A program made the position numbers and the translations under genes. From positions 1-51,308 of the forward strand of contig DUEY01000016.1 of assembly GCA_011174795.1 (NCBI GenBank): DNA of 51,308 nucleotides, in the 5' to 3' direction. How positions within the stretch are numbered: position 1 is the first letter of the stretch; each line of letters starts with the position of its first letter. The notes under the pieces were generated by a model that had not been told where the DNA came from, did not search any database, and saw only the letters and a program-made list of their open reading frames with translations. This DNA is from Dehalococcoidia bacterium. GTDB lineage: Bacteria; Chloroflexota; Dehalococcoidia; SZUA-161. This document shows, one piece after another, positions 37,145 to 45,767 of this stretch.

Positions 37145-37167
37145 GAGGGCGTTTTTGAAACGCCCTC
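37145..37167 (+). terminator. Intrinsic terminator of the proS-nusA intergenic RNA
   Basis: GAGGGCGTTT-TTG-AAACGCCCTC, 10-bp perfect stem, followed by TACTTT. Confidence 0.7.
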
Positions 37168-37243
37168 TACTTTATCCAGGCACAAGATATATGATGAATA
37201 GCCAGTGATGGTATCTCGTCAGGCTTGTTCGAGTGCGAGGGGG

Positions 37244-37272
37244 TTGCATTAAATTTTAAAAAATGCTATACT
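37244..37272 (+). promoter_or_regulatory. Sigma70 promoter for the nusA operon (TTGCAT-N17-TATACT)
   Basis: TTGCAT taaattttaaaaaatgc TATACT. Confidence 0.65.
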
Positions 37273-37295
37273 TCGCTCACTACAGACATGGAGCG

Positions 37296-37319
37296 AAGTG
37301 GGTATAACCCACTTTTTTG
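37296..37319 (+). terminator. Leader terminator/attenuator in front of nusA (rimP-leader-like)
   Basis: AAGTGGGT-ATA-ACCCACTTTTTT, 8-bp stem plus a run of T's, about 17 nt after the predicted start site and upstream of the nusA RBS. Confidence 0.75.
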
Positions 37320-37361
37320 TTAGTTTAAGGGAAGCGGTGTTTATAAGGAGGTCGGGGCAAG

Positions 37362-39032
37362 ATGAAAACAGATTTTCTACTTGCCATTACCCAGTTAGCT
37401 GCAGAGAGAAACCTGCCGAAGGAAGTGGTCTTCGCAGCGGTTGAGGCTGCGCTGGTAACTGCTTTCAAGAAAGACGAAGTTGGGGCACGCCAGGATATCT
37501 CGGTGAAGATTCACCCTGCCAGCGGCGATGTCAAGGTTTACGCTACCAAAATTGTCGTGGAAGAGGTGAACGATCCCTACAAGGAGATATTGCTTGCTGA
37601 GGCACGTAAAATAAAGAAGGATATCAAGGTAGACGAAACCATCTCCTTTGAGACAACCTCCTTTCACTCGGGACGAATAGCGGCACAAACTGCTAAGCAG
37701 GTTGTACTACAACGCCTTAAAGAAGCTGAGAGAGAGTTCATATTTGGTGAATACGCGGACCAGGAGGGGGACATCGTCAGTGGCGTAGTTCAGCGGATAG
37801 AACCGCGACAGGTTATTATTGACCTCGGAAAAGCGGAGGGGATATTGCCTCCGGGCGAGCAGGTGAGGGGTGAGCATTATCGAATGGGGCAAAGACTTAA
37901 ACTCTACCTGTTGGAGGTTAACAAGACAAATAAAGGGCCACGGCTCGTGATGTCTCGCTCACACCCGAATCTGGTAAGGCGTCTCTTTGAGTTAGAGGTT
38001 CCTGAGATTTATAACGGTAATGTGGAGATTAAAGCAGTTGCACGGGAGCCTGGCTATCGCAGTAAGGTAGCAGTGGCTGCGAACATGGAAGGCCTGGATC
38101 CTGTAGGCTCCTGCGTTGGGCTGAGGGGTGTCAGAATTCAAAACGTAGTTAACGAGCTTAATGGCGAGCGGATAGATGTTATCCAGTGGGATGATGATCC
38201 CAAAGTTTATATAGCCAATGCACTGAGCCCGGCGCAGGTAGTCAGTGTTGACATTAATGAAGCAGAGAATACGGCTATGGTTGTCGTTCCTGACAATCAA
38301 CTCTCTCTGGCAATCGGAAAAGAGGGGCAGAATGCCAGGCTTGCTGCCAGAATTACGGGCTGGAGGATAGACATAAAGAGCGCCAGTGCCGCAGAGTCGG
38401 AGAGGCTGGCCGTAGCGGCGGAGAAGCCTGAAGAGGCTGTTCCGGCTAAGGAAAAGATAGCGGCAAAGAAGGAGAAACCGCATGTACCTGCGGTGCATCC
38501 AGAGCTGTATGAGAGGCCATTGGAGCAGCTCGGCCTTTCGTCGCGAGCATTCGGCTTGCTGCTCGGAGTTGGGATTACCAAGATAGGGCAGCTTCTGGAA
38601 AAGAGCGATAAGGATTTACTCGCGATGAAGGGCTTCGGCAAGAAAGCTCTTGAAGAGGTTAGGGAGCGGCTCGAGGCGCTTGATATACTCCCACAACCGG
38701 TTAAGGAAGAGATAGAAGTACCTCAGGTTGGTGTTGAGGAAGAAGCCGAGCTTATCGAGGAAGTAGAGGAGGCAGTGGAGGAGGTCGAGGCTGAATTAGT
38801 CCCCTATGAGGCACCTCCTGAGGAAGAAAAGCCTGCCGTGAAACCCAAGATTCGCTTCGCTGAAGATATCTTTGCTACTGCGGCGGTCGGTCCTGAGGTC
38901 GGTAAAAAGGGTAAGAAGAAAAAGAAGAAGCCGTCAAGAGAGGAGCGATTGGAGGATGCTAAGGCGAGGAGAGGGAGAAAAGCTCCTCGTGTGACCGTTG
39001 AGGATGAATATGAAGAGGTTGTTGAGGAGTAA
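37362..39032 (+). CDS. nusA: Transcription termination/antitermination protein NusA with acidic/basic C-terminal extension
   Basis: MKTDFLLAITQLAAERNLPKEVVFAAVEAALVTAFKKD; S1 and KH domains (VGSCVGLRGVRIQNVVNELNGERIDVIQWDDDP; NQLSLAIGKEGQNARLAARITGWRIDI). Confidence 0.96.
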   Translation: MKTDFLLAITQLAAERNLPKEVVFAAVEAALVTAFKKDEVGARQDISVKIHPASGDVKVYATKIVVEEVNDPYKEILLAEARKIKKDIKVDETISFETTSFHSGRIAAQTAKQVVLQRLKEAEREFIFGEYADQEGDIVSGVVQRIEPRQVIIDLGKAEGILPPGEQVRGEHYRMGQRLKLYLLEVNKTNKGPRLVMSRSHPNLVRRLFELEVPEIYNGNVEIKAVAREPGYRSKVAVAANMEGLDPVGSCVGLRGVRIQNVVNELNGERIDVIQWDDDPKVYIANALSPAQVVSVDINEAENTAMVVVPDNQLSLAIGKEGQNARLAARITGWRIDIKSASAAESERLAVAAEKPEEAVPAKEKIAAKKEKPHVPAVHPELYERPLEQLGLSSRAFGLLLGVGITKIGQLLEKSDKDLLAMKGFGKKALEEVRERLEALDILPQPVKEEIEVPQVGVEEEAELIEEVEEAVEEVEAELVPYEAPPEEEKPAVKPKIRFAEDIFATAAVGPEVGKKGKKKKKKPSREERLEDAKARRGRKAPRVTVEDEYEEVVEE

Positions 39033-39041
39033 AAGCAGCGG

Positions 39042-39356
39042 ATGGTGAAGCCTCTAAAGCGTGTTAAGCACTTTCCTGAGCGTACATGCATAGCATGTAG
39101 AAAAAAGAGACCAAAATGGGAACTGGTGAGAATCGTGCGCACTCCCGGTGGCTCTGTAGAGATAGACCTGAGAGGAAAGAAGGCGGGGCGGGGAACATAC
39201 CTTTGCAAACAGCAGAAATGCTGGGAGATTGGATTGGCGAGGAAGAGGTTGGAACGCACGCTGAATTCTGATATTGTAGCTGCTGAGCGTGCTGAGCTTG
39301 TAGCATATAGCAGGACCTTACCTGAGGTGGTTGAAGCTTCTGAGGTATTACCATGA
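39042..39356 (+). CDS. ylxR: YlxR family (DUF448) nucleoid/RNA-binding protein
   Basis: PERTCIACRKKRPKWELVRIVRTPGGSVEIDLRGKKAGRGTYLCKQQKCWE. Confidence 0.93.
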   Translation: MVKPLKRVKHFPERTCIACRKKRPKWELVRIVRTPGGSVEIDLRGKKAGRGTYLCKQQKCWEIGLARKRLERTLNSDIVAAERAELVAYSRTLPEVVEASEVLP

Positions 39357-39379
39357 GTTGGTTATAAAGGAGCCTTTAC

Positions 39380-41191
39380 GTGAAGCGAAAGGTTGGTAAA
39401 GAAGAGGATGTCGGGCAGGATAAAGCTCCGGCTGATGATGGGTCAGGAACAGAGGCCGCGATTGCGATTCCTCACGTGATTTCGGTAAGACAGTTGGCGG
39501 AGCTTCTGGATGTTAGTGCTATTGATGTGATCAAGTACCTGATGAGAAATGGAATTATGGCCAGCATAAATCAGGTGATCGACTATGATAGCGCCGCGGT
39601 TGTCGCTGCCGATTTGGGTTATGAGACAACGGAGGCGGCCGAGGAGACGGTGGAGACCGCTGAGCGGTATCGGTTTGATGATGAGGACAGCGCTGCTCAA
39701 AAACCACGCCCTCCGGTGGTTACCATTATGGGACATGTCGACCATGGTAAGACTAAGCTCCTCGATGCTATACGGCAAACAAATGTGGTTGACACCGAGG
39801 CGGGAAGCATCACACAGCATATTGGCGCCTATCAGGTTCAAGTCCATGGGCAAAAGATTACTTTTTTGGATACACCCGGACATGAAGCCTTCACCACAAT
39901 GCGTGCTAGAGGAGCGAAGGCTACTGACATCGCGATTCTCGTCGTCGCTGCTGACGATGGGGTTATGCCGCAGACACTGGAAGCCATAGACCATGCTCGG
40001 GCGGCGGATGTGCCTATAGTGGTTGCGATTAATAAGATAGATAAGTCTAATGCTAACGTGGACCGGGTTAAGCAGCAGCTTGCTGATAATGGTTTGCTTA
40101 TTGAGGAGTGGGGTGGCGATGTAGTCTGTGTCCCGGTCTCCGCAAAGCAGGGTGATGGCATATCCGATCTTCTTGAGAACTTGCTCATTGTGGCTGAGAT
40201 TCAGGAATTGAAGGCTGACCCTACCCGACCTGCTGTCGGGGTAGTTATAGAGGCTAGTTTGGATAGTAGCATGGGTTCTTTAGCTACGGTCCTCATTCAA
40301 TCGGGAACCCTCCATGTCGGCGAAAACGTGGTAGTTGGCGAAACCTGGGGCAGGGTAAAAGCGATGTTCGATGACAAAGGCAAGCGGGTAAGAAAAGCTG
40401 GACCGTCCATGCCTGTTGGAGTGTTGGGCCTTAATAGCGTTCCACAGGCTGGAGATGCCCTGAATGTAGTCGGCAGCGAAAGGGAAGCCCGAGTTGGGGC
40501 GCAGCAGCGACAGTACGGGAGAGAGGGAGCGAAGCGAGTTGGTGCGCCGAGCTTGAGCAATCTCTTCTCTCAAATCCAGACAGGGCAGGTGAAGGAGCTT
40601 AATATCATTGTCAAAACCGACGTACAGGGCAGCCTCGACCCGATAAGGAGCTCTTTAGAGCGCTTAGGGAGCGAAGCGGTTAGTGTCAGAATTGTCCATT
40701 CCGGTAGTGGCAGCATTACGAAAAATGACGTAATGCTGGCCATTGCCTCCAGGGGAATTATCATCGGATTCAACACACGCCCCGAGCCAGAAGCAAAGCT
40801 CCTTGCTGAGTCGGAAGGCGTTGACATTCGTAATTACCAGGTCATATATAACTTGGTTGAGGATGTGGAGAAGGCTTTAGCGGGTATGCTAGAGCCTGTT
40901 TATATTGATGTGGTGGAGGGTCATGCGGAAGTAAGGGCTATTTTCAAGGTCAGGCAAGGCCAGATAGCGGGAGTGTATGTAGCGGACGGGAAACTAAGCC
41001 GCGGCGCACTGGCCAGGGTTCTTCGTAACGGCGAGGTTATCCATGAGTCATCTATATCGAGCCTGAGGCATTTCAAGGATAATGTTAAGGAGATGGCGGC
41101 CGGGTTCGAATGCGGGGTGGGTATTGATGGATTCTCGGCGTTCGAGGAAGGCGATGTTATCGAGGCATACAGGAAAGAGGCGGGAGGCTAA
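39380..41191 (+). CDS. infB: Translation initiation factor IF-2
   Basis: [79 protein letters not shown]. Confidence 0.97.
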   Translation: MKRKVGKEEDVGQDKAPADDGSGTEAAIAIPHVISVRQLAELLDVSAIDVIKYLMRNGIMASINQVIDYDSAAVVAADLGYETTEAAEETVETAERYRFDDEDSAAQKPRPPVVTIMGHVDHGKTKLLDAIRQTNVVDTEAGSITQHIGAYQVQVHGQKITFLDTPGHEAFTTMRARGAKATDIAILVVAADDGVMPQTLEAIDHARAADVPIVVAINKIDKSNANVDRVKQQLADNGLLIEEWGGDVVCVPVSAKQGDGISDLLENLLIVAEIQELKADPTRPAVGVVIEASLDSSMGSLATVLIQSGTLHVGENVVVGETWGRVKAMFDDKGKRVRKAGPSMPVGVLGLNSVPQAGDALNVVGSEREARVGAQQRQYGREGAKRVGAPSLSNLFSQIQTGQVKELNIIVKTDVQGSLDPIRSSLERLGSEAVSVRIVHSGSGSITKNDVMLAIASRGIIIGFNTRPEPEAKLLAESEGVDIRNYQVIYNLVEDVEKALAGMLEPVYIDVVEGHAEVRAIFKVRQGQIAGVYVADGKLSRGALARVLRNGEVIHESSISSLRHFKDNVKEMAAGFECGVGIDGFSAFEEGDVIEAYRKEAGG

Positions 41192-41211
41192 GCGGTTCAG
41201 ACAGGGGTGGG

Positions 41212-41586
41212 ATGAGTACGCGTCGCATAGCACGAGTTAATGACCTTATCCGTAAGGAAATAAGTGAGTTGCTTCTGCGTGAGATAAGGGACCCCCGGCT
41301 TGGTGGCTTGTTAAGTGTTACGGAAGTATCGACTTCACCTGATCTCAGGCATGCCAGGGTTTTTATCAGCGTTATGGGCTCTGAGGAAGAGAAGGGGCGG
41401 GTAGTGGATGGACTGGCTGCTGCATCCGGATTTCTGCGTCGTAGTTTGGGCGACCGTCTTACGTTGCGCTATACCCCCGAACTCATTTTTGAACTGGACG
41501 AGTCTATCGAGCGTGGAAGCCGTCTGCTTGAGTTGATTGAAGATGTGGCTCAAAGCGAAAGTCTTGGTGAAGTGGACCAGAGTTGA
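41212..41586 (+). CDS. rbfA: Ribosome-binding factor A
   Basis: RRIARVNDLIRKEISELLLREIRDPRLGGLLSVTEVSTSPDLRHARVFISVMG. Confidence 0.95.
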   Translation: MSTRRIARVNDLIRKEISELLLREIRDPRLGGLLSVTEVSTSPDLRHARVFISVMGSEEEKGRVVDGLAAASGFLRRSLGDRLTLRYTPELIFELDESIERGSRLLELIEDVAQSESLGEVDQS

Positions 41587-42485
41587 CCATTGATGGAATC
41601 CTGAATCTGGACAAACCCAGAGGAAAAACCTCTTTTGAAGTTGTGGCCGCTATCAGGAGGTTGAGTGGGGAGCGGAGGGTGGGGCATGGCGGGACCCTGG
41701 ATCCTGAAGCTACGGGTGTATTGCCGGTCTGCCTGGGACAGGGAACCAGGATGTTTGAGTTCCTGGTGGAGGCCGGCAAAACCTATCGTACTGAAATAGA
41801 ATTAGGTGTAGCCACTGACACCTATGATGCTGCTGGTAGGATTACCCGTCGGGGCGATATCTCTGCACTAACCAGAGGAGATATTGAGGCTGCCACAGCC
41901 TCTTTTACCGGCCTAATAGCGCAACTACCCCCTATGTATAGCGCAGTAAAGCATCAGGGTGTACCACTTTATCGCCTGGCTCGGGATGGGATAGAGGTGC
42001 CGCGAAGAGCGAGAAAGGTGGAGTTATCCCGTATCGATATTTTAGAATGGCGGCCCCCTTTATTGACTTTGGAGGTGGAGTGCGGCAAGGGGGCTTATAT
42101 CCGCTCTCTCGCTCATGACCTGGGGGAAAAGCTGGGGTGTGGTGCCCATGTAGGAAACCTGATTCGAATGAGAAGCGGCCCCTTTCACATTAATGATAGC
42201 GTAACCCTTTCTCAGGTGGAGGAGGCTTTCAGGGAAGGGCGCTGGGCTGAGCTCCTACATCCTATCGATATCGCTGTTATCGGCTTGCCGTCCGTAACCG
42301 TTAATAATGAAGAAGCACAGGCGCTGAGCAATGGTCGTTCCCTAGTGGGGGAGCGGGATGCCTGGCCTTCAGGGGAACGGTGTCGTGCCTATTCTGGCGA
42401 TGGACGCTTTATCGCTATCGTACGCTACGACGGGGAGCAGGATTGTTGGCGGCCTCTGAAGGTTTTCGTTCAAAGACTGGGGTAA
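41583..42485 (+). CDS. truB: tRNA pseudouridine(55) synthase
   Basis: GILNLDKPRGKTSFEVV; RVGHGGTLDPEATGVLPVCLGQGTR; QLPPMYSAVKHQGVPLYRLAR; CGKGAYIRSLAHDLG. Confidence 0.96.
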   Translation: MTIDGILNLDKPRGKTSFEVVAAIRRLSGERRVGHGGTLDPEATGVLPVCLGQGTRMFEFLVEAGKTYRTEIELGVATDTYDAAGRITRRGDISALTRGDIEAATASFTGLIAQLPPMYSAVKHQGVPLYRLARDGIEVPRRARKVELSRIDILEWRPPLLTLEVECGKGAYIRSLAHDLGEKLGCGAHVGNLIRMRSGPFHINDSVTLSQVEEAFREGRWAELLHPIDIAVIGLPSVTVNNEEAQALSNGRSLVGERDAWPSGERCRAYSGDGRFIAIVRYDGEQDCWRPLKVFVQRLG

Positions 42486-42488
42486 AGC

Positions 42489-42518
42489 TTGACATTTAGT
42501 ATAGCGAGTGTGTATAGT
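42489..42518 (+). promoter_or_regulatory. Sigma70 promoter (TTGACA-N18-TATAGT) for the DUF5679 gene
   Basis: TTGACA tttagtatagcgagtgtg TATAGT, then GGAAGGGGGTG RBS. Confidence 0.7.
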
Positions 42519-42544
42519 CTAACCGACTAGGAAGGGGGTGCACA

Positions 42545-42685
42545 GTGCAGGCATATTGCTTCAAGTGCAGAAAGAAGGTTGATATTCAGAACCCTACCCA
42601 GGTTAAGCTGAAGAACGGCAAGCCAGCTACTAAAGGAAAATGCGGTAAGTGTGGGACAACGGTATTCAGGATCGGCAAAGGCTAA
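42545..42685 (+). CDS. DUF5679-type mini zinc-ribbon protein (46 aa; GTG start; absent from ORF track)
   Basis: Direct translation MQAYCFKCRKKVDIQNPTQVKLKNGKPATKGKCGKCGTTVFRIGKG; two CxxC pairs, own promoter and RBS. Confidence 0.87.
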   Translation: MQAYCFKCRKKVDIQNPTQVKLKNGKPATKGKCGKCGTTVFRIGKG

Positions 42686-42711
42686 GTGTTAAGTCGCGAG
42701 ATTTATGCAGA

Positions 42712-43374
42712 TCACTCCATAAGCAGCTTGTTAATAAGGGACAGCGGGTTGTTTTGGAGTGTTTCTGCAATTTCTTTTTCGGTGAGGGAAGCGCTTTTAG
42801 CGATAGAGTAGGCTAGTTCAGGAGTGAGTAAGTCGAGTTCGTCGTGAGCGTCTGAGTTTACGATGAGCTTGGCTCCAGCCTTGCGGGCAACTTGGGCGAC
42901 GTGTTTGTTGGTGGCGGCGTGTTGCTTTCTGGCTGTGATTTCGAGGTAGATGTTGTTATCAGCAGCAAGTCTGGCCTCTTCGGAGGTTATCAATCCGGGA
43001 TGCGCTAAGATGTCTACGTACGGGGATTGTACGGCAGCTCGGTTTGTACCTGGTTCAACGGGCTCGGCGGTGGTCTCGCCATGGACGACAACGAGCCTTG
43101 CGCCCATTTCCTTGGCTGCCTTTGCGCTTGCCGCAATCGCCGCTACTGGCAGGTGGGTGAGTTCGACACCGGGGATGGCGGTGATATTCCAGTGCTTTCG
43201 GGCGAGGGCGCAATCGTCGATAGTCTCGGCGATCAGCCTTTCCAGGTATCCGATGCCGACGTGGTCGGTAATTGCAATAGCCTGGTAGCCATTAACAATC
43301 GCTCTTCTCACAAGTTCCAGTGGCGATAGGGCGCCATCGCTTGAAGATGTGTGAGTGTGGAAATCGTAAACCAT
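42712..43374 (-). CDS. PHP domain-containing histidinol-phosphatase-type phosphoesterase
   Basis: YDFHTHTSSSDGALSPLELVRRAI; AITDHVG; IPGVELTH; VVHGET; DILAHPGLI; NSDAHDE. Start set to the MVYDFHTH Met (ORF track 43416). Confidence 0.9.
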   Translation of the reverse strand: MVYDFHTHTSSSDGALSPLELVRRAIVNGYQAIAITDHVGIGYLERLIAETIDDCALARKHWNITAIPGVELTHLPVAAIAASAKAAKEMGARLVVVHGETTAEPVEPGTNRAAVQSPYVDILAHPGLITSEEARLAADNNIYLEITARKQHAATNKHVAQVARKAGAKLIVNSDAHDELDLLTPELAYSIAKSASLTEKEIAETLQNNPLSLINKLLME

Positions 43375-43481
43375 TCTTGCGGCATCGAGGATAACATAAG
43401 CCTTTATATCAGGCAAGTTACCTTTGGGCGGGATAGACGGGAAGTCGGTTATTTGCTCTATTCGAAAGGAGAGGTGATATT

Positions 43482-44612
43482 TTGGGACAGATAAATGTTG
43501 CTATAGTAGGGGTGGGGAACTGCGCCTCGTCTCTGGTTCAGGGAGTATATTACTATCGAAATGCTTCAGAGAATGATTTCGTACCCGGGCTGATGCATGT
43601 TAATCTGGGCGGCTACCACGTGGGCGATATCAATTTTGTGGCTGCCTTCGATATCGACCGTAATAAGGTCGGAAAGGACCTGGCGCAGGCCATATATGAA
43701 GCTCCCAACAATACCTTGAAGTTCTGTGATGTTCCCTCAACCGGGGTAGTGGTGGAGCGAGGTATGACACATGACGGGCTGGGTAAATATCTTTCTCAGA
43801 TTATCACCAAGGCGCCCGGTTCGACTGCCGATATGATCAACATCCTCAAGGACAGGAAGACCGATGTCGTCGTCAACTATCTCCCCGTGGGCAGCGAGCA
43901 GGCGACCAAGTGGTATGTGGAGCAGGTACTCGATGCCGGCTGCGGCTTCATCAACTGCGTCCCGGTATTTATTGCTCGTGAAAAATACTGGCAGAAACGC
44001 TTTACGGATGTTGGCCTGCCCCTTATCGGTGACGATATCAAATCCCAGGTGGGGGCGACTATCACACACCGTGTGCTGACCAGGCTCTTCCGTGAGCGCG
44101 GCGTCAAGCTTGAGAGAACGTATCAGTTGAATTTTGGGGGAAATACCGATTTCTATAATATGCTGGAGCGGGAGAGGCTGGAGTCGAAGAAGATATCCAA
44201 GACGGATGCGGTAACCTCCCAGCTTGACTATGACCTCGGCCCCGGCAATATCCATATAGGTCCCAGCGACCATGTCCCCTGGCTGGAAGACCGCAAGTGG
44301 TGCTATCTCCGGATGGAAGGGCGCACCTTTGGTGATGTGCCGCTGAATCTCGAGTTGAAGCTGGAGGTGTGGGATAGTCCTAACTCGGCAGGGGTAGTTA
44401 TCGATGCCATAAGGTGTTGCAAGCTGGCTATGGACAGGGGACTGAGTGGCACCCTTGTCGGGCCTTCTGCCTATTTCATGAAATCACCTCCGGTACAGTA
44501 TACAGACGAGGAAGCTCGAATATTGACCGAGGATTTCATCGCTGGCGGTAAGGGTGGAGGAACGAAGGTTTCTGGTGGCGGTAGAACGGTAAAGAAACGC
44601 AAGCGAAAATAG
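43482..44612 (+). CDS. ino1: Inositol-3-phosphate (myo-inositol-1-phosphate) synthase
   Basis: [25 protein letters not shown]...; [52 protein letters not shown]. Confidence 0.94.
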   Translation: MGQINVAIVGVGNCASSLVQGVYYYRNASENDFVPGLMHVNLGGYHVGDINFVAAFDIDRNKVGKDLAQAIYEAPNNTLKFCDVPSTGVVVERGMTHDGLGKYLSQIITKAPGSTADMINILKDRKTDVVVNYLPVGSEQATKWYVEQVLDAGCGFINCVPVFIAREKYWQKRFTDVGLPLIGDDIKSQVGATITHRVLTRLFRERGVKLERTYQLNFGGNTDFYNMLERERLESKKISKTDAVTSQLDYDLGPGNIHIGPSDHVPWLEDRKWCYLRMEGRTFGDVPLNLELKLEVWDSPNSAGVVIDAIRCCKLAMDRGLSGTLVGPSAYFMKSPPVQYTDEEARILTEDFIAGGKGGGTKVSGGGRTVKKRKRK

Positions 44613-44618
44613 GAAACT

Positions 44619-45767
44619 ATGAAGATCGCTCTGGTTTCGCCTTATGATTATGCTTATCCCGGTGGGGTGAATACACATATCTCCCATATCAAGAATAATT
44701 TCACCCGAATGGGGCACGAGGTAAGGATTATTGCCCCTTCCTCGAAGCCGGATGAAACCCGTAAGAACGGAGATATCATCGTCTTCGGGAGACCAGTGCC
44801 TATCCGCGCCAGTGGCTCCGTTGTCCGCAGCCCTGTATGGCCGGGGCTCGTATTTTCCGATCGCGTTGGTGAGATGCTCAAAAAGGAAAAATTCGACGTT
44901 ATTCATATCCATGAGCCATTGATGCCGACGCTGGCCACTGCGGTATTGCATCATTCGTCACAGGAGCTGATTGTTGGCACCTTCCATGCCTACCGCCACA
45001 GGAGCTGGGGCTACCCGATATGGAAGCCGATAATACTTAATCGGTGGTTCAACAAGCTCGACGGTAGAATAGCGGTTTCAAATGCTGCGAGGGAATTTGT
45101 AAGCAAATATTTTCCCGCCGAGTACACGATAATTCCCAACGGAATCGATGTGGAGCACTTCGCGGCTGATGTGGAGCCTCTACCCGAGTTCAGCGATGGT
45201 AAATTGAACATCCTGTTTGTCGGCAGGATAGAGAAGCGAAAGGGATTCAAGTACCTGCTTGGAGCCTATGAGATTGTTAAACGGAAATTACCGGAATGTC
45301 GTCTCATCGTGGTAGGTCCCCGGGACCGTTCCTGTCGTAAATACCAGGGCATTGTCGAGAGGCGGAAACTCAAGGACGTCGTTTTCGCCGGTTACGTGAG
45401 CTACGAAGATTTACCTCGTTACTACAGAAGTGCTGATGTTTTTTGCTCTCCTGCTGTCGATAAGGAGAGCTTCGGAGTGGTTTTACTGGAGGCAATGGCG
45501 TCCGGCAAGCCGACGGTAGCCTCGAATATCACGGGCTATGGCGGTGTTATCAGCCATGGTTCTGAAGGGCTGCTGGTCAAGCCAGCGGATAAAGAAGCTC
45601 TCGCCGATGGCATTTTCCAATTACTCAACGATGAGGGGCTCAGGCAGAAGCTGGGTAATACGGGCAAGGCGAAGGTCGGGAATTATAGCTGGGAGAAGGT
45701 TTCTCGCCAGGTTCTGGATTACTACCGGGAGCTTCAAAAAGGTGGCCCCGGAGCGGTACGTGAGTGA
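44619..45767 (+). CDS. Glycosyltransferase family 4, PimA-like
   Basis: MKIALVSPYDYAYPGGVNTHISHIKNNFTRMGHEVRIIAPSS; ILFVGRIEKRKGFKYLL; ESFGVVLLEAMASGKPTVAS. Confidence 0.9.
   Translation: MKIALVSPYDYAYPGGVNTHISHIKNNFTRMGHEVRIIAPSSKPDETRKNGDIIVFGRPVPIRASGSVVRSPVWPGLVFSDRVGEMLKKEKFDVIHIHEPLMPTLATAVLHHSSQELIVGTFHAYRHRSWGYPIWKPIILNRWFNKLDGRIAVSNAAREFVSKYFPAEYTIIPNGIDVEHFAADVEPLPEFSDGKLNILFVGRIEKRKGFKYLLGAYEIVKRKLPECRLIVVGPRDRSCRKYQGIVERRKLKDVVFAGYVSYEDLPRYYRSADVFCSPAVDKESFGVVLLEAMASGKPTVASNITGYGGVISHGSEGLLVKPADKEALADGIFQLLNDEGLRQKLGNTGKAKVGNYSWEKVSRQVLDYYRELQKGGPGAVRE

Larger units (their letters stand above)
36905..37173 (+). ncRNA. Candidate structured RNA / attenuator transcript with leader peptide and intrinsic terminator
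   Basis: Own promoter (36872-36900); GCCCTGCC-GAGA-GGCAGGGC GNRA hairpin (36994-37013); three-way junction helices 37030-37035/37100-37105, 37037-37041/37072-37076, 37077-37083/37087-37093; terminator 37145-37167. No Rfam family recognised. Confidence 0.55.

Noticed and set aside
36905-37173. Intergenic RNA as tmRNA, SRP RNA, RNase P RNA or T-box
   Set aside because: Lacks tag peptide and tRNA-like ends, GGAAGG/AGCA SRP loop, GAGGAAAGTCC P RNA core, and T-box GGTGGNACC sequence.
40222-40245. Hairpin CTACCCGAC-CTGCT-GTCGGGGTAG inside infB
   Set aside because: Imperfect and within conserved coding sequence; likely coincidental, though it could be a repeat remnant.
45538-45759. N-terminal extension of the CDP-alcohol phosphatidyltransferase in the ORF track
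   Set aside because: Overlaps the glycosyltransferase by over 200 bp; the GTG at 45760 overlapping its stop is the sensible start.
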